A stretch of 64,000 bases of DNA, taken from NCBI RefSeq assembly GCF_003838195.1, contig NZ_RCBY01000008.1, forward strand, positions 16,164 to 80,163, given 5' to 3'. The stretch comes from Okeania hirsuta (GTDB taxonomy: Bacteria; Cyanobacteriota; Cyanobacteriia; Cyanobacteriales; Microcoleaceae). This document shows, piece by piece, positions 36,215 through 50,300 of the stretch. The translations under genes were made by a program, and so were the position numbers. Position 1 is the stretch's first letter, and each line of letters opens with the position of its first letter. The notes beneath the pieces were generated by a model. That model was not told the origin of the DNA and searched no databases. It saw only the letters and a program-made list of their open reading frames with translations.

Positions 36215-38911
36215 TTAGCTCTGACAAAATTCTACTACTCTCATAAAATAGTTAGGTTTTCCTACTAAAAAACGACAACCTTTACTTAAAAGTTCATCTA
36301 AATTTTCCACAGACCTTAGCCAAACCTTCCCATTACTACCAGCAACAGCAATTTTTTTACTATCCGAACTAAAACTAATACTAATTACATTCTCCATAAA
36401 TTCAAATTGACTAATCTGCCGTCCTGATAAATTCCAAAGTCGCACAATACTATCAATTCCAACAGTAGCTATTAACTCTCCATCAGGACTAAAACTAACT
36501 AACTTAGTATCCAGATGTAAACTTTGAAAATTATTCATTAATTTTCCTGTAGAAAGCTGCCACAATTCCACGACTCCATTTGATGTTGCTGTTAGTAAAA
36601 GCTGGGGTTGAGAAATGCTAAAATTCATACTAATAGCTTGCACATCTAGAGTTTTGAATTGATTTTCAGATATATTCCATAATCTAATTGTAGACTTTCC
36701 ATCTAATGTTGCTAGAAATTTTCCATTGGGACTAAAACTAACAGCTCTAATCAAACCATTATCATTCAAAATTGAATCAGATAATATAGTTATAGGTGAC
36801 GATGATACATTCCAAATTTGAACAGGAATATCTATGCCAGAAGTGGCTAAATACTTACCATCAACACTAAAACTAATACTATTAACTTCAGTTTGAGATA
36901 TCTCTAATACATATAATTTTTTCCCTAATAAATTCCATATTTTTACCGTACCATCACTACCAGCAGTTGCTAAATATTCACCATTCGGATGAAAAATTAG
37001 ACTATTAACTGATTTTTGCTCCGTTTGCCATTCTGTAATTTTTTCGCCCTCAAAATTCCAAATAATTACTTTTCCATCTACTCCTGCTGAAGCTAAAATA
37101 TCTTGATTCGGTCTAAATTTAACACTCGTAACAGCACCTTGATGACCTTGCAGAATAATCTTTCTTTTTTGAAGAAAACTATCTTCAAATTGTTTTTGTT
37201 CGTCAAGTTTATCGAGAATCATTTGTAGTGCTAATATTGGTCGAGTCGCAGGATATTCCGCTAGAGGAATATTGTTATTAACCAAATCTTTTAATCTTTG
37301 TCCCGCAGATATTGCCTTGGGTAAAGCTTCCAACAATGCTTGATTTGTTGTTGACTTCTTGAACATTGCTAATAACAAAGCATCAGTGCCAGTTTGTTCA
37401 ATTTCTCGACTAGATTGTGCTAATCGAAATCTTTGATAAGCTAATAGGGAAAAACCTATTGATAAAACTAAAGATGTGCCAAGGATAGCAGAACCTATGG
37501 AAATCCAACGTTTAGCTTTTTGTTGTGCTTTTGCAACTTCTGCTTGAGCTTTTTTAGTTTCTATTTTTGTTGATTCTAAGGCTTCTATTTGAGCATCTAA
37601 TACTAATCTTTGGCTAGTAGTCAAAAATTGAAAATCTTGATTTCTTAAACTTTTTCCGGCTGCCCAAATTAAAGCATATTGTAAATCTTCCCCTTGCAAT
37701 AAATAAGATTTATCTTCACAGTTTGAATGAAGCCATGCTTTAATTTGTGTAGAATAAGGAGGTAACTTTTCTAACTCTTCATTAATCATTTCTTCGTGAA
37801 AAATTGTAGCATATATAGAATTAGCTACAGTTAATTTATTATCTCGTCTAACTACCAATCCAGATAACCTAAGTTCCATTTGTTCAGGACTATCATCGGC
37901 AACTATTCCAGCCAAATCATTCTGTAAAATTTGCTTATATAACCCTAATCTTCTAACTATTCTTTGATCTTTTCTGAAAAGGCGCTCGCGAATAGTTTTC
38001 AAATGTTCTGGTATGTCTTTTGTCTCCCAATTATGAATAATTTGAGATTTAATCATCTCCTCTAATTCTATTTTAGGATTAACAATAAAAACCCCATTTT
38101 CAATGATAATTTTACACACTTTTTGAGTTAAAAATGGTTGTCCATTCGTCCACGATAAAATCTCTTTTAAAACTTCCTCTGGTTGCTGACAAATTTCAAC
38201 TAATCCATCCACCAAAGATAAGGCTTCATCAAATTTAAAACCAGTTAACTCAATAGCTATACCAATATTAAAAGGCGTACTATTTTTGTCTTGACATAAA
38301 TCTTGAGGCGTACTAACTCCTAACAAAGCAAAAGTTAAGCGATTATATTCTTGATTATTGGCACGTTTATTATAACAAGACCGAATAAATCCAAAAAAAT
38401 CATCTACCGGAAAATCCAGAGCTAGAATGCTATCAATTTCATCAATAAAAATCACAATATTGTTCTGGATTTTTGTTAGTAATATCGTTTCAATAAATTC
38501 ACTTAATCGTTGTACGGGTGCGAGATAATTTCGTTCTCGCCACCAGGTACGAATATTCACATATTCTGAGAGATTAAAATTATTTTCCAAGATGCGAAGA
38601 ATACCTGCGTACCATTGTTCAGGAGTAACTCCCCGATTACCTATTTCTGAAATATCTATTGCCACACAAGAAATACCTTCTTGTTGTAATCTTTTAATCG
38701 TTCTAACTTGCAAGCTAGATTTTCCCATTTGACGAGAGTTGAGAACATAACAAAACTCACTTATTTTTAGATTTTTATATAGGTCTTCATCTGCTTGTCG
38801 CTTGACGTAGTTGGGTGAATTTCTGGGGAGACAACCACCGACTTGATAATAGGATTTTTGTGTTGAGTTATTCATGGCAAGAATGTATTTATTAACTAAG
38901 TTAACAGTCAT
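36215..38911 (-). CDS. AAA-like ATPase with transmembrane helix and WD40 propeller
   Basis: Encodes 898 residues. AAA-like (AAA_35-type) N-terminal domain (about 20-350): YYQVGGCLP, YVKRQADEDLY, P-loop variant NSRQMGKSS (Lys64), Walker B NIVIFIDEIDSI. A winged-helix-like stretch follows, then a coiled coil (about 445-465), one transmembrane helix (about 467-490) and seven WD40 repeats (about 590-885), each ending in IWN/LWN-like motifs, enough for one complete propeller. This is a STAND-like signalling ATPase of the type abundant in multicellular cyanobacteria; stimulus and output are unknown. Start: ATG 38911, or the ATG at 38875 that better fits the conserved start. Monocistronic. Confidence 0.88.
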   Translation of the reverse strand: MTVNLVNKYILAMNNSTQKSYYQVGGCLPRNSPNYVKRQADEDLYKNLKISEFCYVLNSRQMGKSSLQVRTIKRLQQEGISCVAIDISEIGNRGVTPEQWYAGILRILENNFNLSEYVNIRTWWRERNYLAPVQRLSEFIETILLTKIQNNIVIFIDEIDSILALDFPVDDFFGFIRSCYNKRANNQEYNRLTFALLGVSTPQDLCQDKNSTPFNIGIAIELTGFKFDEALSLVDGLVEICQQPEEVLKEILSWTNGQPFLTQKVCKIIIENGVFIVNPKIELEEMIKSQIIHNWETKDIPEHLKTIRERLFRKDQRIVRRLGLYKQILQNDLAGIVADDSPEQMELRLSGLVVRRDNKLTVANSIYATIFHEEMINEELEKLPPYSTQIKAWLHSNCEDKSYLLQGEDLQYALIWAAGKSLRNQDFQFLTTSQRLVLDAQIEALESTKIETKKAQAEVAKAQQKAKRWISIGSAILGTSLVLSIGFSLLAYQRFRLAQSSREIEQTGTDALLLAMFKKSTTNQALLEALPKAISAGQRLKDLVNNNIPLAEYPATRPILALQMILDKLDEQKQFEDSFLQKRKIILQGHQGAVTSVKFRPNQDILASAGVDGKVIIWNFEGEKITEWQTEQKSVNSLIFHPNGEYLATAGSDGTVKIWNLLGKKLYVLEISQTEVNSISFSVDGKYLATSGIDIPVQIWNVSSSPITILSDSILNDNGLIRAVSFSPNGKFLATLDGKSTIRLWNISENQFKTLDVQAISMNFSISQPQLLLTATSNGVVELWQLSTGKLMNNFQSLHLDTKLVSFSPDGELIATVGIDSIVRLWNLSGRQISQFEFMENVISISFSSDSKKIAVAGSNGKVWLRSVENLDELLSKGCRFLVGKPNYFMRVVEFCQS

Positions 38912-38957
38912 AACTTTTCTTGGTTAGATTGAGGAAAGCTATAAGCAGTTGTGCAAA

Positions 38958-39120
38958 ATTACAGCGTATTCGGTGGTTTATGAAGTTGCATGCAACGTCC
39001 GTACAGAGTAGGAGTTAGGAAAGAATATAGTTTTTTCCATCCTGAGTATTTTGTTCAATAAGCTTTCATTATTTGGACTCTGAACTACTGTGCCACATTT
39101 ACATGGAAATCTGCTGTAAT
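38958..39120. repeat. MITE-like element, family L (diverged)
   Basis: ATTACAGCG at the left, GCTGTAAT at the right with TGGAAATCTG before it; about 163 bp. It contains GTTGCATGCAACGTCC, as the 27101-27202 copy has GTTGCATACAATGTCC. Confidence 0.5.
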
Positions 39121-39279
39121 TTAATATTTGGAGAAGGCAAAGAAGTTAGAAATGTTTATTAGATTAGATATCTCCGAAAAAAATATAATGATGATATTTT
39201 AAACTTGAAAAACTAAGAAGGAGCAAGAAAAAAGGGAAAAGAGAAAGATGATAAAATAGTGTTTTTATCAATATTAATT

Positions 39280-39393
39280 AGGACTTACGCAGTAAAACGT
39301 ATTTTCGTCATTGCGACCGACAGGGTTTGCGGAGCAGTCCAGAACAGATAGCAATCTCAAGTCCTAGTTTTTCGTAACTCATGCGTAAGTCCT
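39280..39393. repeat. MITE-like element, family F
   Basis: AGGACTTACGCA at the left and TGCGTAAGTCCT at the right, perfect 12-bp inverted ends, about 114 bp. The interior (CATTGCGACCGACAGGG, TTTGCGGAGCAGTCC) differs from the copy at 14773-14860, so the same ends enclose different cores. Confidence 0.75.
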
Positions 39394-39636
39394 GAATATA
39401 TAGATATAGCGTTTCTCAAATTGCTGAGGTAGAGTTCTTTTTCTTGTTTTCTATTCTCTGTTGCCCGTATCGTTAACGATAGTTGTGTGCAAACTAACCG
39501 CTGTTTTGTGCTTCGCAGAGCTTCCTCTAATATCAAATCTGCTGATTTCGGTAAAAAAAAGGGCGTTGCTGAATGGTAATGATTTTGAGATTAACTTTGG
39601 GCGCAAAACATCAGTTTTTCAATTTTACCTTCAGCT

Positions 39637-39756
39637 AATAGACATCTCCAAGAATCAAAAATCAATATCTATATCCCAAAGAAATTATCAATTCTTTACC
39701 CTTACAGCAAAGCTGCCCACTCCCTACTCCCTATGGGTGGAGTAGATGTCTAATTA
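39637..39756. repeat. MITE-like element, family J
   Basis: AATAGACATCTCC at the left and GTAGATGTCTAATTA at the right, with TACAGCAAAGCTGCC inside as in 35788-35905. About 120 bp. Confidence 0.65.
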
Positions 39757-40699
39757 TCATTACATTTAAGCAACGCCAAAAAAAGTTCCATCTGAGCACC
39801 ATTGCCAAATCTTTCTCGATCTCTCCATTTCCTCACCTTCCCCACACTCTTTATATCATGTTCGCACTTTATCGTTTGTGTAAACCCAAGCGTGAATATC
39901 TACAGAAAATTTAATTAAGTTTTTTCGGACTTTTAAGTCTTCTGTTCTAGATAACTAAAGCCTTCTTCCTTTATTAAGTAAATTGAAAATTTTAGGTAGA
40001 GACAGAATATAACAATAGGCAATTCATAAAATAGAAGCACTGCCAATAACAAATCAGTTTTGGTAAAATACCTGGCTGTTATTATCTTAAATTTGCGTCG
40101 TAATTGAAAAATAACTTCAGAATTAGAAGAGCAAGACAGAAAATTAATTACTCACTAACCGCTACTTCCAGCAGATAAAATTACTTCATAAAACTAGCGT
40201 AATCGATCCATATTCTCAACAGGGATCAGATTTTATATACTCAACTAAATTTGTATATCAAATGCTTAAAATTCTATTTTAATCATAATTTGAGTTGAAT
40301 ATTATCAAGATTTTGTAAAGATTTTCATAAAAAAAGTAAAGATTTCGTGAAGTTAAAAAATTATCTGAATTAAGTCTTTTATATATTTACACAGATATTA
40401 TAAAATGATATAGTATATGTAGATAAGTAACTAAACCGTAAACAATACAACTGCAAAGTTAATAAAATCAACAGATATTTCTAACATTAAGTGTTAGTCC
40501 GTAAATTAAAAATTACGGTTAAACTGCTCAAAAAGGTTTACTACCTTAACTAAGAAATCATCTCAAGTTGTAACGGTCGATTTAAACTTTACAGGGTCAT
40601 CTATTTCTGGGATAGCAATTGCGTTGAGCAGAACAGAGTTCTATTGCTTCCCAGAGTCGAGCTACTAATATTTATTACTCCCTGATAAAGTAGAAAAAG
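39757..40699. other. AT-rich intergenic region
   Basis: About 940 bp without a credible gene or known repeat. A small inverted repeat CCGTAA / TTACGG is present at about 40499-40518. Otherwise unremarkable AT-rich DNA. Confidence 0.45.
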
Positions 40700-41137
40700 A
40701 TGCCTAAAAAAGCCTATCTAAAATCTCACCTGAGTGAAATAGAAATCAAAACACGTTATCTCCAAACTAGAGATAGAGTAGAATCTCGGCGCTGGCACCT
40801 TTTGTGGTTAGTGTCTCAAAAGTGGACGATTAAAGAAGCAGCTAAAGCTTTGGGTCTTAACTATGATTATGCTAAAGATATAGTAAAAAATTACAATCAA
40901 CAAGGACCAAATGCCATTTTGAATCGACGGAAAACCAGGAAATTTTATCCTTCTCATGCTTTACTGACACTAGAACAACAAGAACAATTACGCATAGCAC
41001 TCAAAAATCCACCCACAGACCAAGAAACCTGGACTGGACCGAAAGTGGCAGAATGGATTGCGAAGACTATTGGACGCGATCGCGTTTCTCCCCAACGTGG
41101 ATGGGAATATATGAAACGATGTAGTTCCAATTCTTAA
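40700..41137 (+). mobile_element. Truncated IS630-family transposase (N-terminal HTH part)
   Basis: Encodes 145 residues: a helix-turn-helix (WTIKEAAKALGLNYDYAKDIVKNYN), NAILNRRKTRK, a second winged-helix-like part and the ending DRVSPQRGWEYMKRCSSNS. The block up to RGWEYMKR is the usual N-terminal half of cyanobacterial IS630-type transposases. The DDE catalytic half, which should follow directly, is missing: the frame ends in five non-family residues. It is a remnant or a DNA-binding-only derivative. Start ATG 40700 with a weak purine-rich leader. Confidence 0.75.
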
Positions 41138-41389
41138 ATTTCCTGAATACACCAACGTTTAATCTTTTTACTCTATTACATAGTAGTGGCGTGTGACAGC
41201 TCAATTAATGATGCCGTCACACATTACTATATAGATAGTGCGTTATTTCATGTCCGTTTAATAGCGGTTCTTAGGTGCTAGATCATAGGTGTAAATTCAA
41301 GATAGAACACTGGAAACGGAGCATAAATTTTGGATATTCCTTTCTTTTCGCGCATCAATTTTGAGGAAAAATCATCTGAAGGAGTGTTG

Positions 41390-41548
<159 letters not shown>

Positions 41549-41618
41549 GCTAAATTTATGAAGATACGATCAGGAGTTCTATATAATGTCTGTTTAATAG
41601 CGTTCAGGAAAAACTTTC

Positions 41619-43451
<1,833 letters not shown>

Positions 43452-43909
43452 AAACTTAGGAATAATAAAATTAATTTTTTTGAACTTTCTTAGCTTTTGT
43501 TTGTAGTTGGGCTTGAGCTCTTACAATACTTATATTAAATACGTTATCCCAAATCTCACGCATTATTGCTACATCTCCTTGATAGTAGGGAGTAGGGAGT
43601 AGGGAGTAGGGTGAAAATAGATAAGATATCTTGGTTTAATGCCGATAATCGTTATAAACATTACTAAACGATTATTATTACTTAATAACTGAAGTTCATC
43701 GGAAGTATAGCATTATTTTTGGTAATTGGTATTAATATTTGCTACCAAAAATTGATAGGGAGACGGGAAGATTCGTAAGTAGCACAATTTTTTGTATTTC
43801 ATATAAGTATTGTTGCTCAAGCAAAACTACGAAGTCCTATTATAAATCTTCTACTTTCCTACTCCCTACTTTCAAGAATATGTAGGAAAAATGGGTGATA
43901 TTTGATATT
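43452..43909. other. Intergenic region upstream of the binding-protein gene
   Basis: No gene. A tract of four GTAGGGA heptamers lies at about 43584-43612. The part nearest 43452 probably contains the promoter for the minus-strand gene. Confidence 0.4.
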
Positions 43910-44234
43910 TTACCATTTAAAAAAAAAAGAACGTTATGAATAATATCAAATCCGTTTGATCGGACAAAAAAAATATTCAATCGTCATAACTACGCTCATC
44001 TTTGTGATTCTCTCTAATCCTGACTCCTGACTCCTGACTCCTAGAGACTTAACCATTCTATAACTGTTTAACCGGATTTGATATAATTTGGATGATTATG
44101 GGGATATACCGTTGACGAAAAATATAAGTTCCGACCTAAAAAACAATATCGAAGCCATTTATTCTGACTCCTGACTCCTGACTCCTAATAAATAGTCTAC
44201 CTATTTGTAGCAAATATTTATCAAACTGATATTA
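43910..44234. repeat. MITE family G copy split by a family H insertion
   Basis: The outer element begins TACCATTTAAAAAA with AAGAACGTTATGAATA, and ends TATTTGTAGCAAATATTTAT at about 44218-44230, matching 60994-61181. Its left and right parts are separated by a complete family H element (43944-44085). The right end touches the last codon of the pseudogene that follows. Confidence 0.65.
43944..44085. repeat. MITE-like element, family H, nested
   Basis: TATCAAATCCGTTT at the left and AACCGGATTTGATATA at the right, about 142 bp, with a TGACTCC tract inside. It uses the AAATCC variant of the terminus rather than ATGTCC. Confidence 0.6.
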
Positions 44235-46931
44235 CTTCTGAGTAAATGCCCAAGCTCCATCCCAGTTTTTCGGCACACCAGTTGCTGTTAACTCCTCAAT
44301 TCTTTCTAGATAAAGTTGAGATGTTTGGTCTGAAGAATTAACTGCTAATACTTTCTCAAAATAATTCTTAGCACCAACCAAATCTCCCAAACGATAATAC
44401 TCTACAGCTAGTTCAAAATCTGCCTGAGTTCTTAATTTTAATTCTCGAACATAATCTACTTCTCCATCAAGCACCTCATAAACATTAATTGGTTCATCTC
44501 TACCCTTAACAGATGCTCTATCTAGAAATCTAATTTGATATTTTTGAGGATATTTTAAACTCTTAAAAGCTGACTCAGAAATTAATAAAGAAACTCCATA
44601 ATACTTAGTCAAACCTTCTAAACGTGAAGTCAAATTCACATTATGAGAAAGTGCATCTCCTGACATTCGAGTTTCCTCTCCAATGATGCCAACCATCATA
44701 TGACCCCAATGAATACCAATGCCGATTTTCATCGGTAACAAACCCATCGCTTTTAGAGTCTGATTATATTTCTGTAATGTCTTAAGTTGAGAAATAGCTG
44801 ACTGTATAGCATCATCAGCGCCTTCAGGAAATACAGCCATAATACCATCTCCCATAAACTTAATAATTAAACCATTGTAAGCGCGAATTTCTGGACAAAC
44901 TTGTTGTAAGTAACCATTTACAAAAGCAAAAGTTTCTTGAGAAGTCATTTTTTCAGATATACTCGTAAAAGAACGAATATCAGAAAAGAATATAGCCATT
45001 TTTTTACTCACCCGATCGCCTAAATTGACATCAAGAATATTTTCTTTTGATAGCAATTTGACATATTCGTGGGGTACAAAACGTCCGTAAGCATTAGTGA
45101 TTTTTGATAATTGAAGATGGGTTTTAACCCTAGTTAATAATTCATCTTTAGCAAAGGGTTTAGTCAAATAATCATTGGCACCAAATCGGAAACCTATAAC
45201 TAAATCAGCTACTCTATTTTTAGCAGTTAACATCAAGATGGGCAAACTTTGAGCGGGATATTTTTCCCGAACTTTAGCGCAGACTTCATAACCAGACATA
45301 TTGGGCATCATTACATCTAGTAAAATCATGTCAATATTCTTGTCTTGCTCCAAAGCAGCCAAAGCTTCTTTGACGAGATTAGATAGACGACGAGCGCTAT
45401 AAACTATCATACTTAAGTTGGAATTGGTGACCGGATTTAACTCTCCAGTGCTACCTTCCAAGATAAATTCACCAAGACCAATAATCCCATTAAGTGGGGT
45501 TCGGAGTTCGTGGGAGGTGTTAGCTAAAAATTCGTCTTTGAGGCGGTCTAGTTGTTTGAGTTGTTCATTTTGTGTTTCTAAAGTTTCAAAATAATTTTTA
45601 AGTTGAGCTGCCATGAGATTAAAAGAGTTGGCAAGTTCGCCTACTTCATCACGACGGTGAATATTGAGTTGATTTTCCCATTTGCCTTAAGCAATTTCTT
45701 TAGCCGCAGAATTAAGTTGTAAAATAGGTTGGGAAATCCAGTTAGTGGTGACTATTCCTATTAAGATAGCTACAATCAGAGCAGCAAGACTGAATAAAAT
45801 TGTGTTCTTGGTGTTGGTGTTAATTTTTTCCATGAAGTCATTTTCGGGAACAACTACTACTACTAACCAATCAATAACTTTACCATCCCTAACTGGCATT
45901 ATGCTAGCATAATACCACTCTCCATCAATCGGAAAATTTATTTGTTTGCTACCCTCAATTTCATCAAAATTACCGAACTCTTTTTGTAAGTGTTTGGCCG
46001 TGGAACTTACTGTAATGCTATCACTATCAATAGCTTGTAAGCGTTTAATTTTTTTCTTTTTACCAAATTCAATAGTGAGGAATGGTTGGGAAATCTGAGA
46101 GCTAACAACTAAATCTCCCGATCGCTCCATAATAAAACTTTGTCCATTGGGACTAATATTTAAGTTTTTGAGAAATTCTGTAATCCTGGTCAAGCTGGTC
46201 TGATTTGCTAAAACCCCGATTAACTGGCCAGTAGAATTAAAAATGGGTCTGACAGCGGATATATCCAAAGATGTATTAGCACGAGAGAAAGCTGCATAAA
46301 TAGAACTCCATGTGGGTTGACCAAGTTTCTTTGCCACTTGATACCAGGGGCGAATCCTGGGGTCATACTCTTTTACTTTCACAAACTCTTCCGCATTACC
46401 CCGAGAATCTAGTCGGTAAATTTCACGAACTGGTTGAGTAGCTATAGTACGAATCCGGAAGATAATTTCACCATTATCAGGATTAAGTTCAACACCAATA
46501 AATTCTCCCTGCTCATTACCGAAAAAAAGGTCACTTTCCAAATCCCCTTCTTTGATAATTTGCCAAAAATAGGCTCGCATTGCCCCAAAATTGTTGACAT
46601 CTAAATTGCCACCTTCAATTGCATCATTGGTTACTCTTAGCACCTGATAAGATTTGTTGAGATAACTTAAAACGTGCTGTTCAATACGAGTGCTAATTTC
46701 CTTAGTTAACTGGTTTGCAAGAGTATCGACAGTTTGGCGTCCATTGGTAAAAGAAAAATATCCTACTAATCCCACAGCACTAACAATTTGCAGAATAAAA
46801 GGGACAATTAGAACAGTTTTGAGAGGAAATTTGCTAAACATTTTGCCCAGTGTCAGAGATAGAGGTTTAAATAGCATCAAAGCTTTAGGTTTATTTCTAA
46901 TATATCTCTGAACTTGAATTTGGTCATGCAA
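44232..46931 (-). pseudogene. Degraded dCache-HAMP-kinase-REC-adenylate cyclase (copy 1)
   Basis: One continuous frame of 900 codons with a single internal TAA at 45687-45689. The first 414 codons encode TM1, a dCache sensor (RIRPWYQVAKKLG) and TM2. The stop replaces the Glu of the HAMP motif EIAEGKWEN (GAA to TAA). After it come the rest of HAMP, the HisKA helix with [10 protein letters not shown], then an abrupt join: SARRLSNLV is followed by KEALAALEQDKNID, which in copy 3 belong to the kinase and the receiver. The ATPase domain and the receiver start, over 200 residues, are deleted in frame. The cyclase domain ([29 protein letters not shown]) and C-terminal TPR-like end are intact, so a cyclase-only product from an internal start remains conceivable. 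Confidence 0.8.
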
Positions 46932-46979
46932 ATTCGAAAAAAAGAATGTTACAAATTATAGGGAATAGGGAACAATTAA

Positions 46980-47300
46980 TAATTAATAATTAGGGCTTGC
47001 TGATTAAATATAAAAGCATTTATATATAAAGGTTTTAGCCTTTTTATATCTGGAAAAAGTACCTAGCTTTCAGGAACCTATCCCACTAATAATATTTTTG
47101 CTGAAAACCTTAAATATTTTGAGAATTAAAAACGAAAAATTAAGCTTTTAAAATAAATTTTACTTAAACAAATAAGCTTGTTGAAAATAGTGGGATAGGT
47201 TCAGCTCTTTATGCTCAAAAAGGTGCGCATTTTGGGCAGGAGAGTAGCCCAAAAATTACTCCCTTACTCCCCCGCTCCCCCCCTCCCCCTACTCCCTATT
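46980..47300. repeat. Duplicated intergenic block of the cyclase array, copy a
   Basis: Shares with 51192-51385 and partly 50800-50870 the sequences AGGGCTTGCTGATTAAA, AAAGGTTTTAGCCTTTTTAT, ATCTGGAAAAA, TATGCTCAAAAAGGTGCGCA and a CTCCCCC-rich heptamer tract. The block belongs to the unit that was tandemly duplicated with the cyclase genes. Confidence 0.65.
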
Positions 47301-47304
47301 CCCT

Positions 47305-50300
47305 TTACTTTTGAGTAAATGCCCAAACCCCATTCCAATTTTTCGGTACACCATTTACCATCAGCTCATCAATTCTTTCCAGATAAACTTGAGCTGTTTT
47401 ATCTGAAGAATTAACTGCTAAAACTTTCTCAAAATAATCTTTAGCAGAAACTAACTCTCCTAAACGATAATACTCCAAACCTAATGAAAAATCTACCTGA
47501 GTTTTTAATTTTAATTCTCGTACAGAATCAACTTCACCATCCAGCACTTCATAAACATTAATTGGTTCATCTCTACCCTTCACAGATGCCCGGTCTAAAA
47601 ACCGAATTTGATATTTTTGCGGATTTTTTAAACAATTAAAAGCTGACTCAGAAATTAATAACGACACACCATAAAACTTAGTCAAACCTTCCAAACGAGC
47701 CGTCAAATTCACATTATCAGAAAGTGCATCTCCAGACATTCGACCTTCCTCTCCAACTATACCTACCATCATATGACCCCAATGAATACCTATACCAATT
47801 TTAATTGGGGGAAAATCTTCTGCTTTTAGGGTCTGATTATATTCTTGTAATTTCTTGAGTTGAGCAATAGCAGTTTCAACGGCATCATCAGCGCCATCCG
47901 GGAATACTGCCATAATCCCATCTCCCATAAACTTAATAATCAAACCGTGGCGATCGCGAATTTCTGGACAAACCTGTTGTAAATAACCATTCACAAAAGC
48001 AAAAGTTTCTTGAGAAGTCATCTGCTCAGATATAGTTGTAAAAGAGCGAATATCAGAAAAGAAAATTGCCATTTCTTTACTTACTCTGTCTCCTAATTTA
48101 ACATTGATAATACTTTCTTTTGAGAGTAACTTCACATATTCGTGAGGAACAAAACGCTCATAAGAATTAGTAATTTTTGATAATTGAATATGAGTTTTAA
48201 TCCGAGTTAATAACTCATCTTTAGCAAAAGGTTTAGTTAAATAATCATTTGCACCAAATTGGAAACCCATAACCAAATCAGCCACTTGATTTTTAGCAGT
48301 TAACATTAAAATGGGCAAATTCTCCGCAGGATATGTTTCTCTAATTTTAGCGCAGACTTCATAACCAGACATATTTGGCATCATTACGTCTAACAAAATT
48401 AGGTCAAAATTCTGATGTTTGGCTACAGCATCTAAAGCTTCTTTTCCATTTAATGCTTGAGTAATTTGATATTTATTGGCCGTCAAATGGTTAGTTAGAA
48501 CTTGCACATTTATCGGTTCATCATCAACAACTAAAATATGGAAATCACCATCTGCTAAATGATTTTCATAGGGTTCGATGTTTGGGGATGTTTCTACGAT
48601 ATCATTAACTCTAGAAACAGAAATATTCAGAGGATCGGCGACATATTTTTCGGAAATGGGTAGAGTAAAACTAAAACTAGAACCGACACCAAATTGAGAC
48701 TGTACCCAAATTTTACCCCCATGAAGTTCAACTAATTGCTTGGTGACAGCTAACCCTAAACCTGTACCACCGTATTTTCTAGCTGTGGAACCTTCTCCTT
48801 GTTCAAAATATTTAAAAATGCTTTCTAATTTATCACTGGGAATACCAATACCAGTATCAGAAACAGTAATTATCATTTCCTGAAATGCTTGGGAGTTATA
48901 ATTATTGGTAATTAGTGCTGCTGAGATTTCAACTTTACCAGAGTCAGTAAACTTGAGTGCATTGCCAATTAGGTTGTAGAGAATTTGTTGTAAACGGTTT
49001 TCATCAGCACTAACGGGAGGTAAATTTTTGGGGATAGCATTGATTAACTGTAGATTTTTATTTTTGCTGATCAATAGATTTAAGGTGACTACTGTTTCTA
49101 CAACCACAAAAACATCAACTGCTTTAATCTGTAATTCTAGTCTATTGTATCTAATTTGGGAAAAGTCAAGAATGTCATTAACTAGAGTAGAAAGACGACG
49201 AGCGCTAGATACAATCATAGTTAAGTTGGAAGTGATGGTTGTATTAATATTTTGGGTTGGTTCTCCTAGAAGAAATTCACCAATACCAATAATGCCATTC
49301 AGTGGGGTGCGGAGTTCATGGGAAGTGTTGGCTAAAAATTCGTCTTTGATGCGGTCTAATTTTTTCAGTTCTTGGTTTTTTGCTTCTAGGGTTTCAAAGG
49401 AGTTTTTGAGTTGTGTTGCCATCCGGTTAAATGACTGAGCAAGTTCTCCTACTTCATCCCCACGATCAATATCCAGTTGATTTTCCCATTTGCCTTCCGC
49501 AATTTTTTTCGCAGCAGAATTAACTTGTAATATTGGTCTAGTAATCCAGTATGCAGTAAATATCCCAACTAAGATAGCGATAATTAGAGCCGTAATACTC
49601 AATAAAATAGTAGTTCTGGTATTGGCATCTATTTTTTCCATAAAGTCACTTTCGGGAACCACAACCACCACTAACCAATCAATACCCCGTCCGTCTTTAA
49701 CTGGGATAACGCTAGCATAGTACCACTTTTTATTAATAAGAAAACTAAATTGTTTGCTGCGATTAACTTTTTCTAAACTACCAAACATTTTTTCTAGGTG
49801 AGTTGCCGTAGCACTGACTACAACATTATTGCTGTCAAAAGCGTGCAAGCGTTCTATGTTTCGTTCCCCATTAATTTTAGTAATTACAAAAGGTTCAATA
49901 TCTTCGGAACTAGCAATTAGATTTCCAGAGTGCTCCATGATAAAGCTTTTGCCATTAGGACTAATCTTTAAGTTGTTGAGAAATTGAGTCATCTCCGTTA
50001 AGCGAGTTTCATTACCCAAAACTCCAATTAAATTATCGTCAGAATCAAAAATAGGTTTAACCGCAGCTATATCTAAAGATGTGTTTTTGTCAGAAAAGCT
50101 AGGATAAATAGAACTCCATGTAGGTTCACCTATTTTTTCTGCTGCCCGATACCAGGGGCGAATGTGAGGATCATACTTTCTAATTTTCAATAATTTGCTG
50201 ATATTAGCACGCTCATCTAACAGATAAGTTTCTCGTAATGGTTGAGTAGCTGTAGTCAGAATTCTCAAGACAATATCTCCACTTTCAGGATTAATGTCAA

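Noticed and set aside
36215..38911. WD40 ATPase as part of a two-gene conflict operon with neighbours
   Set aside because: Flanking genes are about 2 kb away on both sides across repeat-rich spacers; no partner is visible.
39461..39745. 94-codon plus-strand open frame
   Set aside because: Its second half runs through a family J repeat, and the translated sequence has no domain or coding character.
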